From Nonomuraea turcica (GTDB lineage: Bacteria > Actinomycetota > Actinomycetes > Streptosporangiales > Streptosporangiaceae): a DNA stretch of 64,000 nt. The translations under genes and the position numbers were made by a program. The notes beneath the pieces are model-generated. The model worked only from the letters and a program-made list of their open reading frames with translations. It ran no database searches and was not told where the DNA came from. The number at the start of each line of letters is the position of its first letter. Within the stretch, counting starts at the first letter, position 1. The stretch lies in NCBI RefSeq assembly GCF_030718205.1, contig NZ_JAUZQF010000009.1, forward strand, positions 248,001 through 312,000, read 5' to 3'. Shown here piece after piece: positions 31,590 to 40,735 of this stretch.

Positions 31590-32561
31590 TCAGCCGTAGA
31601 GCTTGCTCAGCTCGGCGACCGCCTCCCGCATCAACGTGCGCAGCACGGGCGGCTCCAGCACCTCGACGTCCGCCCCCATGCGCAGCAGCAGCCAGCGCGC
31701 GTGCGTGATCGACTCCACCGGCAGGGTGAGCGTGACCCAGCCCTCCGGATCGGGCTTCCCGGCCGCCGCCAGGGCGGCGTCGACGACGTCGCGGCCCATC
31801 GTGTACGCCAGCAACTCCTCCCGTCCCGGGGCGAGCTTGACCACGGCCTCGGCGGTGTACATCCGCTCGCGGAACTCCTTGGCGTACGCGCTCCAGAACG
31901 CGCCCAGCTCGAACCCCTCCGGCCGCGGGAAGTGCCCGGGCAGCGTCTGCAGCGTCAAGATGCGCGCCACCCGGTAGGTGCGCGGCGAGCCGTCCGGCGG
32001 AGCGGCCACCAGATACCAGGAGCCGCCCTTGAGCACCAGCCCGAACGGGTGGATCACCCGGTCGACCTCCTGCTGCCCCCAGCGGCGGTAGGTCATGTGC
32101 AGCGGCCGCTGCTCCCACACCGCCTCGGCCACCTCGCTCAGATGCGGCACGTCGTCGCCCGAGCGATACCAGCTGGGCACGTCCAGCAGGAACCGCTCCC
32201 GGATGCGCGAGGCGTGCGAGCGCGGCTCGGGCGGCAGCGCGGCCAGCAGCTTCAGCTCCGCGGTGGCCGCCACCTCCGCCAGCCCCAGCTCCGCCGCCGG
32301 CCCCGGCAACCCGGCCAGGAACAACGACGACGCCTCCTCGGCGGTCAGCCCGGTGAGCCGGGTGCGGTAGCCGTCCAGCAGCTGATATCCGCCCACCGGC
32401 CCGCGATCGGCGTAGACGGGCACGCCGGCCGCCGACAGCGCCTCCACGTCGCGGTAGACCGTACGGACCGACACCTCCAGCTCGGCGGCCAGCTCGGGCG
32501 CGGTCATGCGGCCGCGCGTCTGAAGCAGCAAGAGGAGGGAGAGCAGACGGCTGGCGCGCAT
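31590..32561 (-). CDS. WYL-domain (YafY/PafC-like) transcriptional regulator
   Basis: About 323 residues: an N-terminal HTH (SRLLSLLLLLQTRGRMTAPELAAELEVSVRTVYRDVEALSAAGVPVYADRGPVGGYQLLDGYRTRL) and a WYL domain (RPLHMTYRRWGQQEVDRVIHPFGLVLKGGSWYLVAAPPDGSPRTYRVARI), with a C-terminal extension. WYL domains may sense nucleic acid or nucleotides. It is divergent from a DeoR-type gene with only a short shared promoter region. Confidence 0.9.
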   Translation of the reverse strand: MRASRLLSLLLLLQTRGRMTAPELAAELEVSVRTVYRDVEALSAAGVPVYADRGPVGGYQLLDGYRTRLTGLTAEEASSLFLAGLPGPAAELGLAEVAATAELKLLAALPPEPRSHASRIRERFLLDVPSWYRSGDDVPHLSEVAEAVWEQRPLHMTYRRWGQQEVDRVIHPFGLVLKGGSWYLVAAPPDGSPRTYRVARILTLQTLPGHFPRPEGFELGAFWSAYAKEFRERMYTAEAVVKLAPGREELLAYTMGRDVVDAALAAAGKPDPEGWVTLTLPVESITHARWLLLRMGADVEVLEPPVLRTLMREAVAELSKLYG

Positions 32562-32590
32562 ACCCGCCATTGTATTGCGCACATAAGTCA

Positions 32591-32604
32591 TGTTTGTATG
32601 AACA
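32591..32604. promoter_or_regulatory. Candidate DeoR operator overlapping its promoter
   Basis: TGTT-TGTATG-AACA sits immediately before the DeoR ATG. TATGAA within it can act as a -10 element, with TTGCGC 16 bp upstream as the -35. Direct autorepression is plausible. Confidence 0.4.
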
Positions 32605-32605
32605 C

Positions 32606-33376
32606 ATGGAACGTTTGCAATCCATCATGAACGCCTTGCGCGCGCAGGACAGCGTCTCGGTCGCCGAACTGGCCGCCGAACACGGCGTGTCGGAGATGAC
32701 GATCAGGCGTGACCTCGACGAGCTCGCCCAGCAAGGGGTGGTGCGGCGGGTCAGAGGCGGCGCGCTGTCGCTGCTGCTGCGCGGCGAAGAGCCGCCGTTC
32801 GGCGTGCGCGAGCGCGAGGCCATGGAGGCCAAGAGGCGCATCGGCGCCGAGGCGGCCGCCCTGATCGCCGACGGCGAGGCCGTGGTGCTGGACGGCGGCA
32901 CGACAGCGCTGGACGTGGCCCGCGCCCTGGCCGATCGCCGGCTGACCGTGCTGCCGCTGGCCCTGCAGGCGGTCTCGCTGCTGGCTGCCGCGCCCCGGGT
33001 GCGGCTGGTGCTGCCCGGCGGCGAGGTACGCAAGGGCGAGCTGAACGTCATGGGACCGCTGACCGAGAGCTCCATCAAGGCGCTGCGGTTCGACACGGCG
33101 GTGATCGGCTGCTGCGGGCTGTCGGCCGAGCACGGCCTGACGGCGCACGATCTGCCCGAGGTCGCGGTCAAGCAGGCGGCCATCGCCGCGGCCAGGCGGG
33201 TGATCGTGGTGTGCGACTCCGGCAAGTTCTCGCGTACGGCGTTCGGCGCGGTGTGCCCCATCTCGCGGCTGGACGTGGTGGTGACCGACTCCGGCATCCC
33301 CCGGGAGCAACGGGACGCTCTGGTGGCGGCGGGCGTGGCGGTCAGGGAGGTCGCCGCCGCCGGGGAGACCGGGTGA
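32606..33376 (+). CDS. DeoR/GlpR family transcriptional regulator
   Basis: A 256-residue repressor. The HTH is MERLQSIMNALRAQDSVSVAELAAEHGVSEMTIRRDLDELAQQGVVRRVRGGA and the DeoRC sugar-sensor domain carries DGGTTALDVARAL and VVCDSGKFSRTAFGAVCPISRLDVVVTD. Ligands are usually phosphorylated sugars. Its stop overlaps the GTG of the MFS gene, so the transporter is probably its target. Confidence 0.92.
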   Translation: MERLQSIMNALRAQDSVSVAELAAEHGVSEMTIRRDLDELAQQGVVRRVRGGALSLLLRGEEPPFGVREREAMEAKRRIGAEAAALIADGEAVVLDGGTTALDVARALADRRLTVLPLALQAVSLLAAAPRVRLVLPGGEVRKGELNVMGPLTESSIKALRFDTAVIGCCGLSAEHGLTAHDLPEVAVKQAAIAAARRVIVVCDSGKFSRTAFGAVCPISRLDVVVTDSGIPREQRDALVAAGVAVREVAAAGETG

Positions 33377-34563
33377 GACGTCCGCAGGACGGCCGGATGA
33401 GCCGCTTCAGCGGCGGCCCGATGGGGCGCGAGCGCACGGCTGTCTACCTGCTGTTCTTCCTGGCGGGCGCCGCCGTCGGCACGTGGACCGCCCGCATCCC
33501 CGCCATCAAGGAACGCCTCGGCCTCGGCGAAGGCCAGTTCAGTCTCGCCCTGCTGGCCATCGCCGCGGGCGCGATGATCGGCATGACGGCGGTGGGCCGC
33601 CTGGTGGACCGCCACGGCAGCCACCGCGTCATGATCCCCGCGGCCCTGGTGCAGGGCCTGGTCCTGGTCCCGTCCGCATACGCGCCGGACCTCGCCGTGC
33701 TGGCTGGGACGCTGCTGCTGTTCGGGATCGCGCACGGGGTGCTGGACGTGTCCATGAACGCCAACGCCGTCGAGGTCGAGCGTGCCTGCGGGCGGCCGGT
33801 CATGTCGTCCTTCCACGCCGTCTTCAGCATCGGCGGGTTCGCCGGCGCCACCACCGGCGGCCTGTTCGCGCACCTGGCGCTGACGCCCGCGGCCACGTTC
33901 TGGACACTGGGGCTGGTCATCGCGGCGCTCGCGTGGTGGGCCGCGAGGTGGGCGCTGCGGCCGGTCCCCTCTGGTGCGTCGGCCTCGGCGGGCGGGAGCG
34001 GGCTACCCAAGGGGACCCTGTTCCTGGGCGTGCTGGCGTTCTGCTGCCTGGTCGGCGAGGGGGCGGCGGCCGACTGGAGCTCCGTCTACCTGCGTGAGGA
34101 CCTGGGCGCCTCGCCGGGGTTCGCCGCCGCCGGGTACGCCGCGTTCTCCCTCATGATGACCGCGGGCCGGCTGATGGGCGACCGGCTGGCGGCCAGATTC
34201 GGGCCGGTGCCGCTGGTGCGCTGCTGCGGGCTGCTCGCCGCCATCGGGCTCGGGCTGGCGCTGCTCGGCGGTCATCCACTGGCGGGTGTGGCCGGGTTCG
34301 GCTGCTTCGGGGCGGGACTGTCGTGCATCGTGCCACAGGTGTTCTCGGCCGCGGGGCACCGCGATCCGGCCTTCGCCGGACGGGCGCTGGCGCGGGTGGC
34401 CTCCATCGGCTACCTGGGGTTCCTGTCAGGGCCCGTGCTCATCGGCGCGGCCGGCGAGGTGGCCGGTCTGCCGCGGGCGCTGGCCGTGCCGGCGCTGCTG
34501 GCCGCGTTCGTTGCCCTGACCGCCGCGGCCCTGCGGACCCCTGCGGGCGAGACCGTGCGCTGA
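33373..34563 (+). CDS. MFS transporter
   Basis: About 396 residues with 12 transmembrane helices: TAVYLLFFLAGAAVGTWTARIPAIKERLGLGEGQFSLALLAIAAGAMIGMTAVGRLVDRHGSHRVM fits the small-MFS (FucP/YbjJ-like) type with the loop 2-3 motif GRLVDRHGSHR. GTG 33373 overlaps the DeoR stop (GTGA) and has GGGGAG upstream; ATG 33397 is an alternative. A sugar or sugar-derivative transporter is suggested by the DeoR partner. Confidence 0.88.
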   Translation: MRRPQDGRMSRFSGGPMGRERTAVYLLFFLAGAAVGTWTARIPAIKERLGLGEGQFSLALLAIAAGAMIGMTAVGRLVDRHGSHRVMIPAALVQGLVLVPSAYAPDLAVLAGTLLLFGIAHGVLDVSMNANAVEVERACGRPVMSSFHAVFSIGGFAGATTGGLFAHLALTPAATFWTLGLVIAALAWWAARWALRPVPSGASASAGGSGLPKGTLFLGVLAFCCLVGEGAAADWSSVYLREDLGASPGFAAAGYAAFSLMMTAGRLMGDRLAARFGPVPLVRCCGLLAAIGLGLALLGGHPLAGVAGFGCFGAGLSCIVPQVFSAAGHRDPAFAGRALARVASIGYLGFLSGPVLIGAAGEVAGLPRALAVPALLAAFVALTAAALRTPAGETVR

Positions 34564-34713
34564 CCCCGTCAAGGGACCACCCGAAGGCACCCACTGACCC
34601 GGCCGTCCTCTGCCGCTTCGAGCACGGCATCGTCACAGGCGCATGACACGCCTATCCAGCCGGGCATCCCACGTTTACCCTGTGTCCGTGCGAATGCGGC
34701 GTACGGAGACGGC

Positions 34714-35046
34714 ATGAGCGGGCGATCACGGATCGGCCTCGCCGAGACCCTCGGGCAACTGCGGGCGGAGTTGGCCGAAGCGCAGGCGAAAGGGGCGGAC
34801 GAGCGCCTGCGTTTCGAGATAGCCGAAGCCGAAGTGGAGTTCCAGGTGGCGGTGTCCCGCGAGGCCACGCCCGGAGGGAAGATCAAGTTCGAGGTGGTCG
34901 CGGTCGGCGGGGTGGAGCTGGGCGCGGACGGCAAGCTCGCCAAGGAGACCACCCACCGGATCACCCTGAAACTCGCCGTCAAGGACGGTGAGACCGGCCG
35001 CAACGCGGAGGTGGCGGACGCGGCTCCCCGCGGCTGGGGCGACTGA
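34714..35046 (+). CDS. Trypco2 (trypsin-co-occurring domain 2) family protein
   Basis: A 110-residue protein: IGLAETLGQLRAELAEAQAKGADERLRFEIAEAEVEFQVAVSREATPGGKIKFEVVAVGGVEL ... TTHRITLKL. This is the trypco2 pattern: an amphipathic helix followed by a small beta sheet. Trypco domains occur beside or fused to trypsin-like proteases in biological conflict systems. Its TGA overlaps the A of the next ATG (TGATG), so it is coupled to the protease-NTPase gene. It may gate or recruit the protease. Confidence 0.82.
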   Translation: MSGRSRIGLAETLGQLRAELAEAQAKGADERLRFEIAEAEVEFQVAVSREATPGGKIKFEVVAVGGVELGADGKLAKETTHRITLKLAVKDGETGRNAEVADAAPRGWGD

Positions 35047-38000
35047 TGGACCGGCGGTGCCTCGCCGACATCCGCGCGGGGACCGCCGAGGAGGTCACGC
35101 GCTCCGGCTCCGGCTACCGGATCGGACCGCGGCTGATCCTGACCGCACGGCACACCGTCGTGGCCGACGGCGTGGCGCTTCCAAAGATCGTGGTGTCCCT
35201 GGGGCACCCGCGAGATCAGCCGCCGACCCGCCACGACGCCACCCTGCTGGACTGGCGCGCCCCGGACGACGCCGACGTGGCGCTGCTGCTCATCGACGGG
35301 CCCGCCGGGCCCGCGAGCCCGGTCCGCTGGGGCCGGATGACCGGATTCGACCCGGTGGACTACACCGGATGGGGGTTCCCGCAGTTCGCCGGGTACGGAA
35401 CGGACGACCGGCACGTGGAACAGCTCTCCGGTGTGATCAACCCCGATTCGATCGGAGCGAAGGGCGGCTTCCCCGTCGACCAGCGCGCCTTCCCCGACAC
35501 CCCCGGACATCCCTGGCGCGGCGTCTCGGGGGCCGCGGTGTTCGGCGCGTCCGCCGGGCTACTCATCGGCGTGGTCGTCTACGACGACACCGCCTTCGCC
35601 AACCGCCGCCTGCACATGATCCCGGTGACGGCGTTCTTCCGTGACCCGGAGTTCGGGCGGCTGCTCCAGACCGAGACCGGTCTGCGCCCAGCGCTCGAAT
35701 CGGTCGAGTTGCACGGCCTGTTACGCGGCGAGCCGATCGAGCCCCGCGCAGGCACCCCAGGCTCACTGCTGGCCGCCGACCGCGAGACGGTGCCGTTCCA
35801 CGGCCGGGGAGAGCTGCTCGACGAGCTCGCCAGCTGGCGCGACGACGACCGGCCGTTCTCCCTCAAACTGATCACCGGGGAGGGCGGGCAGGGCAAGACC
35901 AGGCTCGCCGGCGAGCTGCTGAGGCGCACCCCCGCCCACTGGATCACCGGGTTCCTCGGCTCCTCCGACGACGACGCGACACGCGTCCTGACCCGCAGCA
36001 ACCATCCGGCGCTCATCGTGGCCGACTACGCCGAGGCCACCGCGCACCGCGTCGCCTCCCTGCTCGGCACGCTGCTCCAGACCCCGCCCAGGCGTAACGT
36101 CCGGCTCCTCCTGCTGGCCCGCACGGATGGCGCCTGGTGGGACAGCCTGCGCGGCCAGCTCGAACGCGAGGCTCCGCACGCGCTGACGCCCGCCGTACGG
36201 CTGACGCAACTGGCCGGGGATCGCGAGGAACGGCACGCCGAGTTCGACCGGGCGGCGGCGGCCTTCGCGACCCACCTCCTCCGCCTGCCCGGCCTGCCGC
36301 AAGCCGACTGGCCCGCCCTCGCCGACCGGGTCCGCGCCGCCCCGCCCGACCTGGCCGCGGAGACATTCGGCAACGCCCTCACCGTGCATATGGCGGCAAT
36401 GAACGCCCTGCTCCGCGCGGCCTCGCAGGGGGCGCCCGCTGCCGATCCCGAGCACGAACTGGCCCACCACGAGCGTGCCTACCTGTACCGGCTCGCCGCG
36501 AGACGCAACCTGCTCCGGCCGGGGATCCTGTCCGCCCGTCTCGACGACGACGAACGCCGAGCCGAGTCACTGCGCGCGCTGGACCGGGCCGTCGCCGGGA
36601 TCATCCTGATCGGCCAGTCCGGATGCGACCCCGGCCGGGCATCGTCCGTCGCCGCCCTGGCGAGCGAGCCGTACGCGGAGGAGGTGGTGCGCTGGCTGGC
36701 CGCCCTCTACCCGCCCTCCGAGCAGGACCGGAGCGATGGCAAGGTGCTCGGGCCGGTCCAGCCCGACCGCCTGGCCGAACGCCTCCTCGGTCAAATCCTC
36801 GCCGAGTCGCAGGACGAGCTGCTCACCCGGATCGCCGCCCTGGCCGAGGACGGCGAGAGCGCCGCAGACGTGCTGCACGTGCTCGCCCGCACGGCCGAGC
36901 GCCCGCTCTTCCGCCCGGCGACCGACGCCCGCATCGAGCAGTTGATCATGGACCTCCCGGCGCCCTACGCAGAGGAGGCGCAGCTTGTCGCCCTCTACGT
37001 CGACCGCCCCGACCCTCTGCTCGGCGGGCTGGCCAGGCTCGGCGACAGGGATCCCGCCGAGCTCAAGCGCCGGCTGTGGGCGGTCGCCAATATCTTCCCG
37101 ACAGGCGCGGTCAGCATGCTGTGGGGCGGCCTCTACCTCGCGGAGCTGCAGAGCCTCCTCTTCGGCGAGCTGGCCGAGACGGACCGGGACACCTATCTCG
37201 CCGACCTGGCCCGCTCGCTCATCAATCATGGCTCCCGGCTCGGCAACACCGGCCAGCACGCCGAAGCGCTCGCCGTCAGCGAGCAGGCCGTCCGGCACTG
37301 CCGCGAGCTGGTGGCGCTGGACCACTCCGCCTATCTCCACGACCTGAGCGTCGCACTCCTCAACCACGCCAGCCACCTGTCGAACAACGGCCGCAGGGCC
37401 GAAGCGCTCACGGTCAGCGAGGAGGCAGTGCGGCTCCGCCGGGAGCTGGCCGGCCGCGGACTCGACAGCGACCTCTTCGACCTGACCTTCGCGCTGAGCA
37501 ATCACACGGCCTACCTGGCGGAGGTCGGGCGTTTCACCGAGGCCCTTCCTCTCGCCGAGGAGGCCCTCCGGCTCCGGCGGGAGCTGACCGAGCGCGACCG
37601 CGACCGGTACCTCCCCGAGCTGGCCTCGCTGCTCAGCGAGCACTCCATCACCTTGACGGGCATCGGCCGCTTCGCCGAAGCCGGCTCCGCCAGCGCGGAG
37701 GCCGTCCGGGTCTACCGCGAGCTGGTCCCCGCCGACGAGGACGTCTTCCTGCCCAGCCTCGCGAGGGCGTTGAACCACCACGCCATCGCCCTCATGGGGG
37801 CCGGCCGGTCCGGCGAGGCTTTTTCCGACCTCGACGAGGCCACCCGCCACTTCCGCCATCTGGCCGAGCTCAACCGCTCCGTCTTCCTCGACGAGCTGGC
37901 CATGACACTGAGCAATCACGCCAGCTGCCTCGCGGAGACCGATCGCCCCCACGAGGCCATCACCGTCGGCGAGGAGGTCATCCTCATCTACGGCGAGCTG

Positions 38001-39860
38001 GTCGAGCTCCACCGGGAGGGTTATCTCCACCGCCTGGCCAAGGTGTTGATGAACCAGGCCGACTCGCTGATGGCGGCCGGACGGACGGAGGAGTCGGTGG
38101 CGGTCGGCCGGCAGGCCGTCGGCCATCTCCGCGAGATGACCGCGATCGACCGCGACGGGTTCCTCACCGACCTGGCCGGCTCGCTGGCCAGGCAGGCCGG
38201 CCACGAGGCCGAGGCCGGCCGTCCCGGGGAGGCGGCGGCCAGCGCCGAGGAGGCGATCCGCCTGTTCAGGGAGCTGGTCGAGGTGGACCGCGAAGCCTTC
38301 CTCGCCGATCTCGTCCTGGCGCTCGCGTTCTACCTCGACGATCTGGCCAAGCCGGAGGAGCGACTCGCGATCAGCGAAGAGCTCGTCCGGCACCGCCGGG
38401 ATCTGGCCGACCGCGACCGTGATCGCTACCTTCCCGACCTGGCCATCTCGCTCGGCAACCTCGCGATCGCCCTCGCCGGCGCCGGACGGTACGCCGAGGC
38501 CGTCCCCCAGGGCGAAGAGGCGGTCCGGCTCTGGCAGGAGCTCGTGGATCAGGACCGGGACGCGAACCTCCCTGACCTGGCCATTTCCCTCGGCAACCTC
38601 GCGTCCAGCTACTCCAGGACCGACAGCCATGCCCAGGCCGTCGCCGCCGGTGAGCAGGTCGTGCGGATCCAGCGCGAGCTGGCCGTACCGGCGGACCTCG
38701 CCAGGTCCCTGCGCAGACTCGCCACCCTCCTGACGAAGGCTGACCACCATGAAGAGGCCATCGAACGGCTCCGCGAGCTGACCGAGCTGGACCGCGCCAC
38801 CGGCCTGCCCCACCTGGCCCGCGCCCTGACCGACCACGCGACCCGGCTCACCGACGGCGGCCGTCCCGCCGACGCCCTCGCTGTGAGCGAGGAAGCGGTG
38901 CGACTCTGCCGCGAGATGGCGCAGCCCCCTGACCTGGCCATCGCGCTGAACAACCACGGGAACCGGCTCGCCGACGTCAGTCGCTTCGCCGAGGCCGTCT
39001 CGGCCGGCGCGGAGGCCGTGCGGCTCCGGCGTGAGATGGCCGAGCCCGACCGGGTCGCCTACCTGGCCGAGCTGGCGTCGGCGCTCAACAACCAGGCCGG
39101 CCACCTGGCGGGGGCGGATCGTCCCGGCGACGTCCCCGCGGTCAGCGAGGAGGTCGTCCGCTGTTACCGGGAGCTGGCCGAGCTCGACCCCGGCACGTAC
39201 CTTCCCCACCTGGCCACCTCGCTCAGCAACCACGCCAACTCGCTGGCGGAGGCGGGCCGCCTTCTCGAGGGCGTCGCCGCGGGCGAGGAGGCCGTACGCC
39301 TCCACCGCGGGCTGGCCGGCAACGATCGCACCCGCCATCTCCGCGACCTTGCCATGGCCCTCAACGACCTCGCTCTGCGTCTGGCCGACACCGGCAGGAT
39401 CGCCGAGGCGCTGTCCGCCGATGAGGAGGCCGTCCGGCTCCACCGCGAGCTGGCGGGGCTCGACCTGGACGCCTCGCTGCCATTTCTGGCTGGCTCGCTG
39501 TTCAACTTCGCGGTCCACCTGGCACAGGCGGGCCGCCCGGACGAGGCCCTGCCCGTCGGCGAGGAGTCCGCACGGCTCTACGAAGCGCTGATGGAGGTCG
39601 ATCCTGACGCGCACGTCTTCGAGTATGCGCAAAGCCTCGGAGCGTACGGATCCGTGCTGGTCATGGCCGGGCACCATCGAGAGGCGGTCATGCCGCTGGT
39701 GGCCGCGTTCGGCGTGGGCCAGCAGCTGCCCGACGCCGACCAGGCTCTGTTTCCGGCCCTCATCAACGATCTGACGGTGGCCTACCGGGGCGATCCCGAA
39801 GGGGTGGTCGCCGAGTACGAGGCAATCACCGGTGAGGCGTTCCCGAGCTGGATCAGATGA
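35046..39860 (+). CDS. Trypsin-like protease / STAND NTPase / TPR-repeat protein of a conflict system
   Basis: A 1604-residue multidomain protein. Residues 10-205 are a trypsin-like protease: His36 (LTARHTV), Asp77 (DDADVALLLID) and Ser161 (WRGVSGAAVFG) form the expected triad. Residues 250-530 are a STAND/AAA-like NTPase with FHGRGELLDEL, Walker A GEGGQGKTR (Lys284) and Walker B ALIVADYAEA (Asp327). A helical linker leads to about 19-20 TPR-like repeats of roughly 42 residues (about 715-1590), typified by YLPDLAxSLxNHAxxLAxxGRxxEAL and EEAVRLxRELAE. The layout sensor repeats-NTPase-effector fits NLR-like immune proteins. No transmembrane segment or signal peptide is seen. Confidence 0.9.
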   Translation: MDRRCLADIRAGTAEEVTRSGSGYRIGPRLILTARHTVVADGVALPKIVVSLGHPRDQPPTRHDATLLDWRAPDDADVALLLIDGPAGPASPVRWGRMTGFDPVDYTGWGFPQFAGYGTDDRHVEQLSGVINPDSIGAKGGFPVDQRAFPDTPGHPWRGVSGAAVFGASAGLLIGVVVYDDTAFANRRLHMIPVTAFFRDPEFGRLLQTETGLRPALESVELHGLLRGEPIEPRAGTPGSLLAADRETVPFHGRGELLDELASWRDDDRPFSLKLITGEGGQGKTRLAGELLRRTPAHWITGFLGSSDDDATRVLTRSNHPALIVADYAEATAHRVASLLGTLLQTPPRRNVRLLLLARTDGAWWDSLRGQLEREAPHALTPAVRLTQLAGDREERHAEFDRAAAAFATHLLRLPGLPQADWPALADRVRAAPPDLAAETFGNALTVHMAAMNALLRAASQGAPAADPEHELAHHERAYLYRLAARRNLLRPGILSARLDDDERRAESLRALDRAVAGIILIGQSGCDPGRASSVAALASEPYAEEVVRWLAALYPPSEQDRSDGKVLGPVQPDRLAERLLGQILAESQDELLTRIAALAEDGESAADVLHVLARTAERPLFRPATDARIEQLIMDLPAPYAEEAQLVALYVDRPDPLLGGLARLGDRDPAELKRRLWAVANIFPTGAVSMLWGGLYLAELQSLLFGELAETDRDTYLADLARSLINHGSRLGNTGQHAEALAVSEQAVRHCRELVALDHSAYLHDLSVALLNHASHLSNNGRRAEALTVSEEAVRLRRELAGRGLDSDLFDLTFALSNHTAYLAEVGRFTEALPLAEEALRLRRELTERDRDRYLPELASLLSEHSITLTGIGRFAEAGSASAEAVRVYRELVPADEDVFLPSLARALNHHAIALMGAGRSGEAFSDLDEATRHFRHLAELNRSVFLDELAMTLSNHASCLAETDRPHEAITVGEEVILIYGELVELHREGYLHRLAKVLMNQADSLMAAGRTEESVAVGRQAVGHLREMTAIDRDGFLTDLAGSLARQAGHEAEAGRPGEAAASAEEAIRLFRELVEVDREAFLADLVLALAFYLDDLAKPEERLAISEELVRHRRDLADRDRDRYLPDLAISLGNLAIALAGAGRYAEAVPQGEEAVRLWQELVDQDRDANLPDLAISLGNLASSYSRTDSHAQAVAAGEQVVRIQRELAVPADLARSLRRLATLLTKADHHEEAIERLRELTELDRATGLPHLARALTDHATRLTDGGRPADALAVSEEAVRLCREMAQPPDLAIALNNHGNRLADVSRFAEAVSAGAEAVRLRREMAEPDRVAYLAELASALNNQAGHLAGADRPGDVPAVSEEVVRCYRELAELDPGTYLPHLATSLSNHANSLAEAGRLLEGVAAGEEAVRLHRGLAGNDRTRHLRDLAMALNDLALRLADTGRIAEALSADEEAVRLHRELAGLDLDASLPFLAGSLFNFAVHLAQAGRPDEALPVGEESARLYEALMEVDPDAHVFEYAQSLGAYGSVLVMAGHHREAVMPLVAAFGVGQQLPDADQALFPALINDLTVAYRGDPEGVVAEYEAITGEAFPSWIR

Positions 39861-39890
39861 TCGCGCGATCATCGGCCCCCCTCGCCGTTG

Positions 39891-40652
39891 TCAGCCGAAC
39901 TGCTGCCAGCCCAGCCTGACCACCATCGCCGCCACGACGCACAACAGCACGATCCGTACGAAGGCGGCGCCCCGCTTGAGCGCCATCCGCGCGCCGACCT
40001 GAGCGCCGGCCACGTTGCACACCGCCATCCCGAGGCCCAGCGCCCACTGCACGTGCCCCTGCAGCCCGAACACCACCAGCGCGCCGACGTTCGTCCCAAT
40101 GTTGATGATCTTGGCGGAGGCCGACGCCGAGACGAAGTCGAGCCCGAGGATGGTGGTGAAGGCGATGATCAGGAACGTTCCCGTGCCCGGCCCCATGATG
40201 CCGTCATAGAAGGCGATCCCCACGCCGGCCGCCACCACGGCGACCGCCACCCTGGCGTTGGTACGCAGGTGCGGCTGCGGCACCGCCCCGAAGGACGGGC
40301 GCAACGTCACGAACGCCGCCACCGCCAGCAGCACCACCATGACGGCGGGCCGCAGCACCTCGGCCGAGATCGCCGCCGCGGCCCACGCCCCCAGGCCGGC
40401 GCTCAGCACGGCCATTCCCGCGCCGGGGATCGCCACCTGGCGGTCGAGCTTGGTGGAGCGAGCGTAGGCGACGGCGGCCGACGTGGTGCCGAAGACGGAC
40501 GACAGCTTGTTGGTGGCCATCGCCTCGACGGGGGGCATCCCCGTGATCATGATGGCGGGCAGCTGCAACAGCCCGCCGCCGCCCACGACGGCATCGACCC
40601 ACCCGGCGCCCGCCGCTGCGACCAGCAACACCAGGACCTGCTCCAGCGGCAC
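39891..40652 (-). CDS. TauE/SafE family sulfite exporter-like permease
   Basis: A 253-residue protein with about eight transmembrane helices. AGWVDAVVGGGGLLQLPAIMITGMPPVEAMATNKLSSVFGTTSAA and FYDGIMGPGTGTFLIIAFTTILGLDFVSASASAKIINIGTN are the two family repeats. The GTG at 40652 has GGGGGAG upstream. These export sulfite, sulfoacetate or related anions, and some export organic anions. It is convergent with the conflict-system gene. Confidence 0.9.
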   Translation of the reverse strand: MPLEQVLVLLVAAAGAGWVDAVVGGGGLLQLPAIMITGMPPVEAMATNKLSSVFGTTSAAVAYARSTKLDRQVAIPGAGMAVLSAGLGAWAAAAISAEVLRPAVMVVLLAVAAFVTLRPSFGAVPQPHLRTNARVAVAVVAAGVGIAFYDGIMGPGTGTFLIIAFTTILGLDFVSASASAKIINIGTNVGALVVFGLQGHVQWALGLGMAVCNVAGAQVGARMALKRGAAFVRIVLLCVVAAMVVRLGWQQFG

Positions 40653-40735
40653 GCCACTCCCCCGATTCCCCCAAGAAACCTCAAGAGTGTACAAGTGCCA
40701 CATTCGCCGCTATTTCCCGCCCTCGACGGGGCCGA

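Noticed and set aside
30202..33873. A very long minus-strand open frame spanning the LysE, WYL and DeoR region
   Set aside because: It only borrows the hydrolase at its end; the rest is antisense or off-frame to well-supported LysE, WYL, DeoR and MFS genes and is low-complexity, as expected in GC-rich DNA.
36567..39872. Long minus-strand open frame opposite the TPR region
   Set aside because: Mirror image of the repeat-rich plus-strand gene; the plus strand has motifs (triad, Walker A/B), the minus strand has none.
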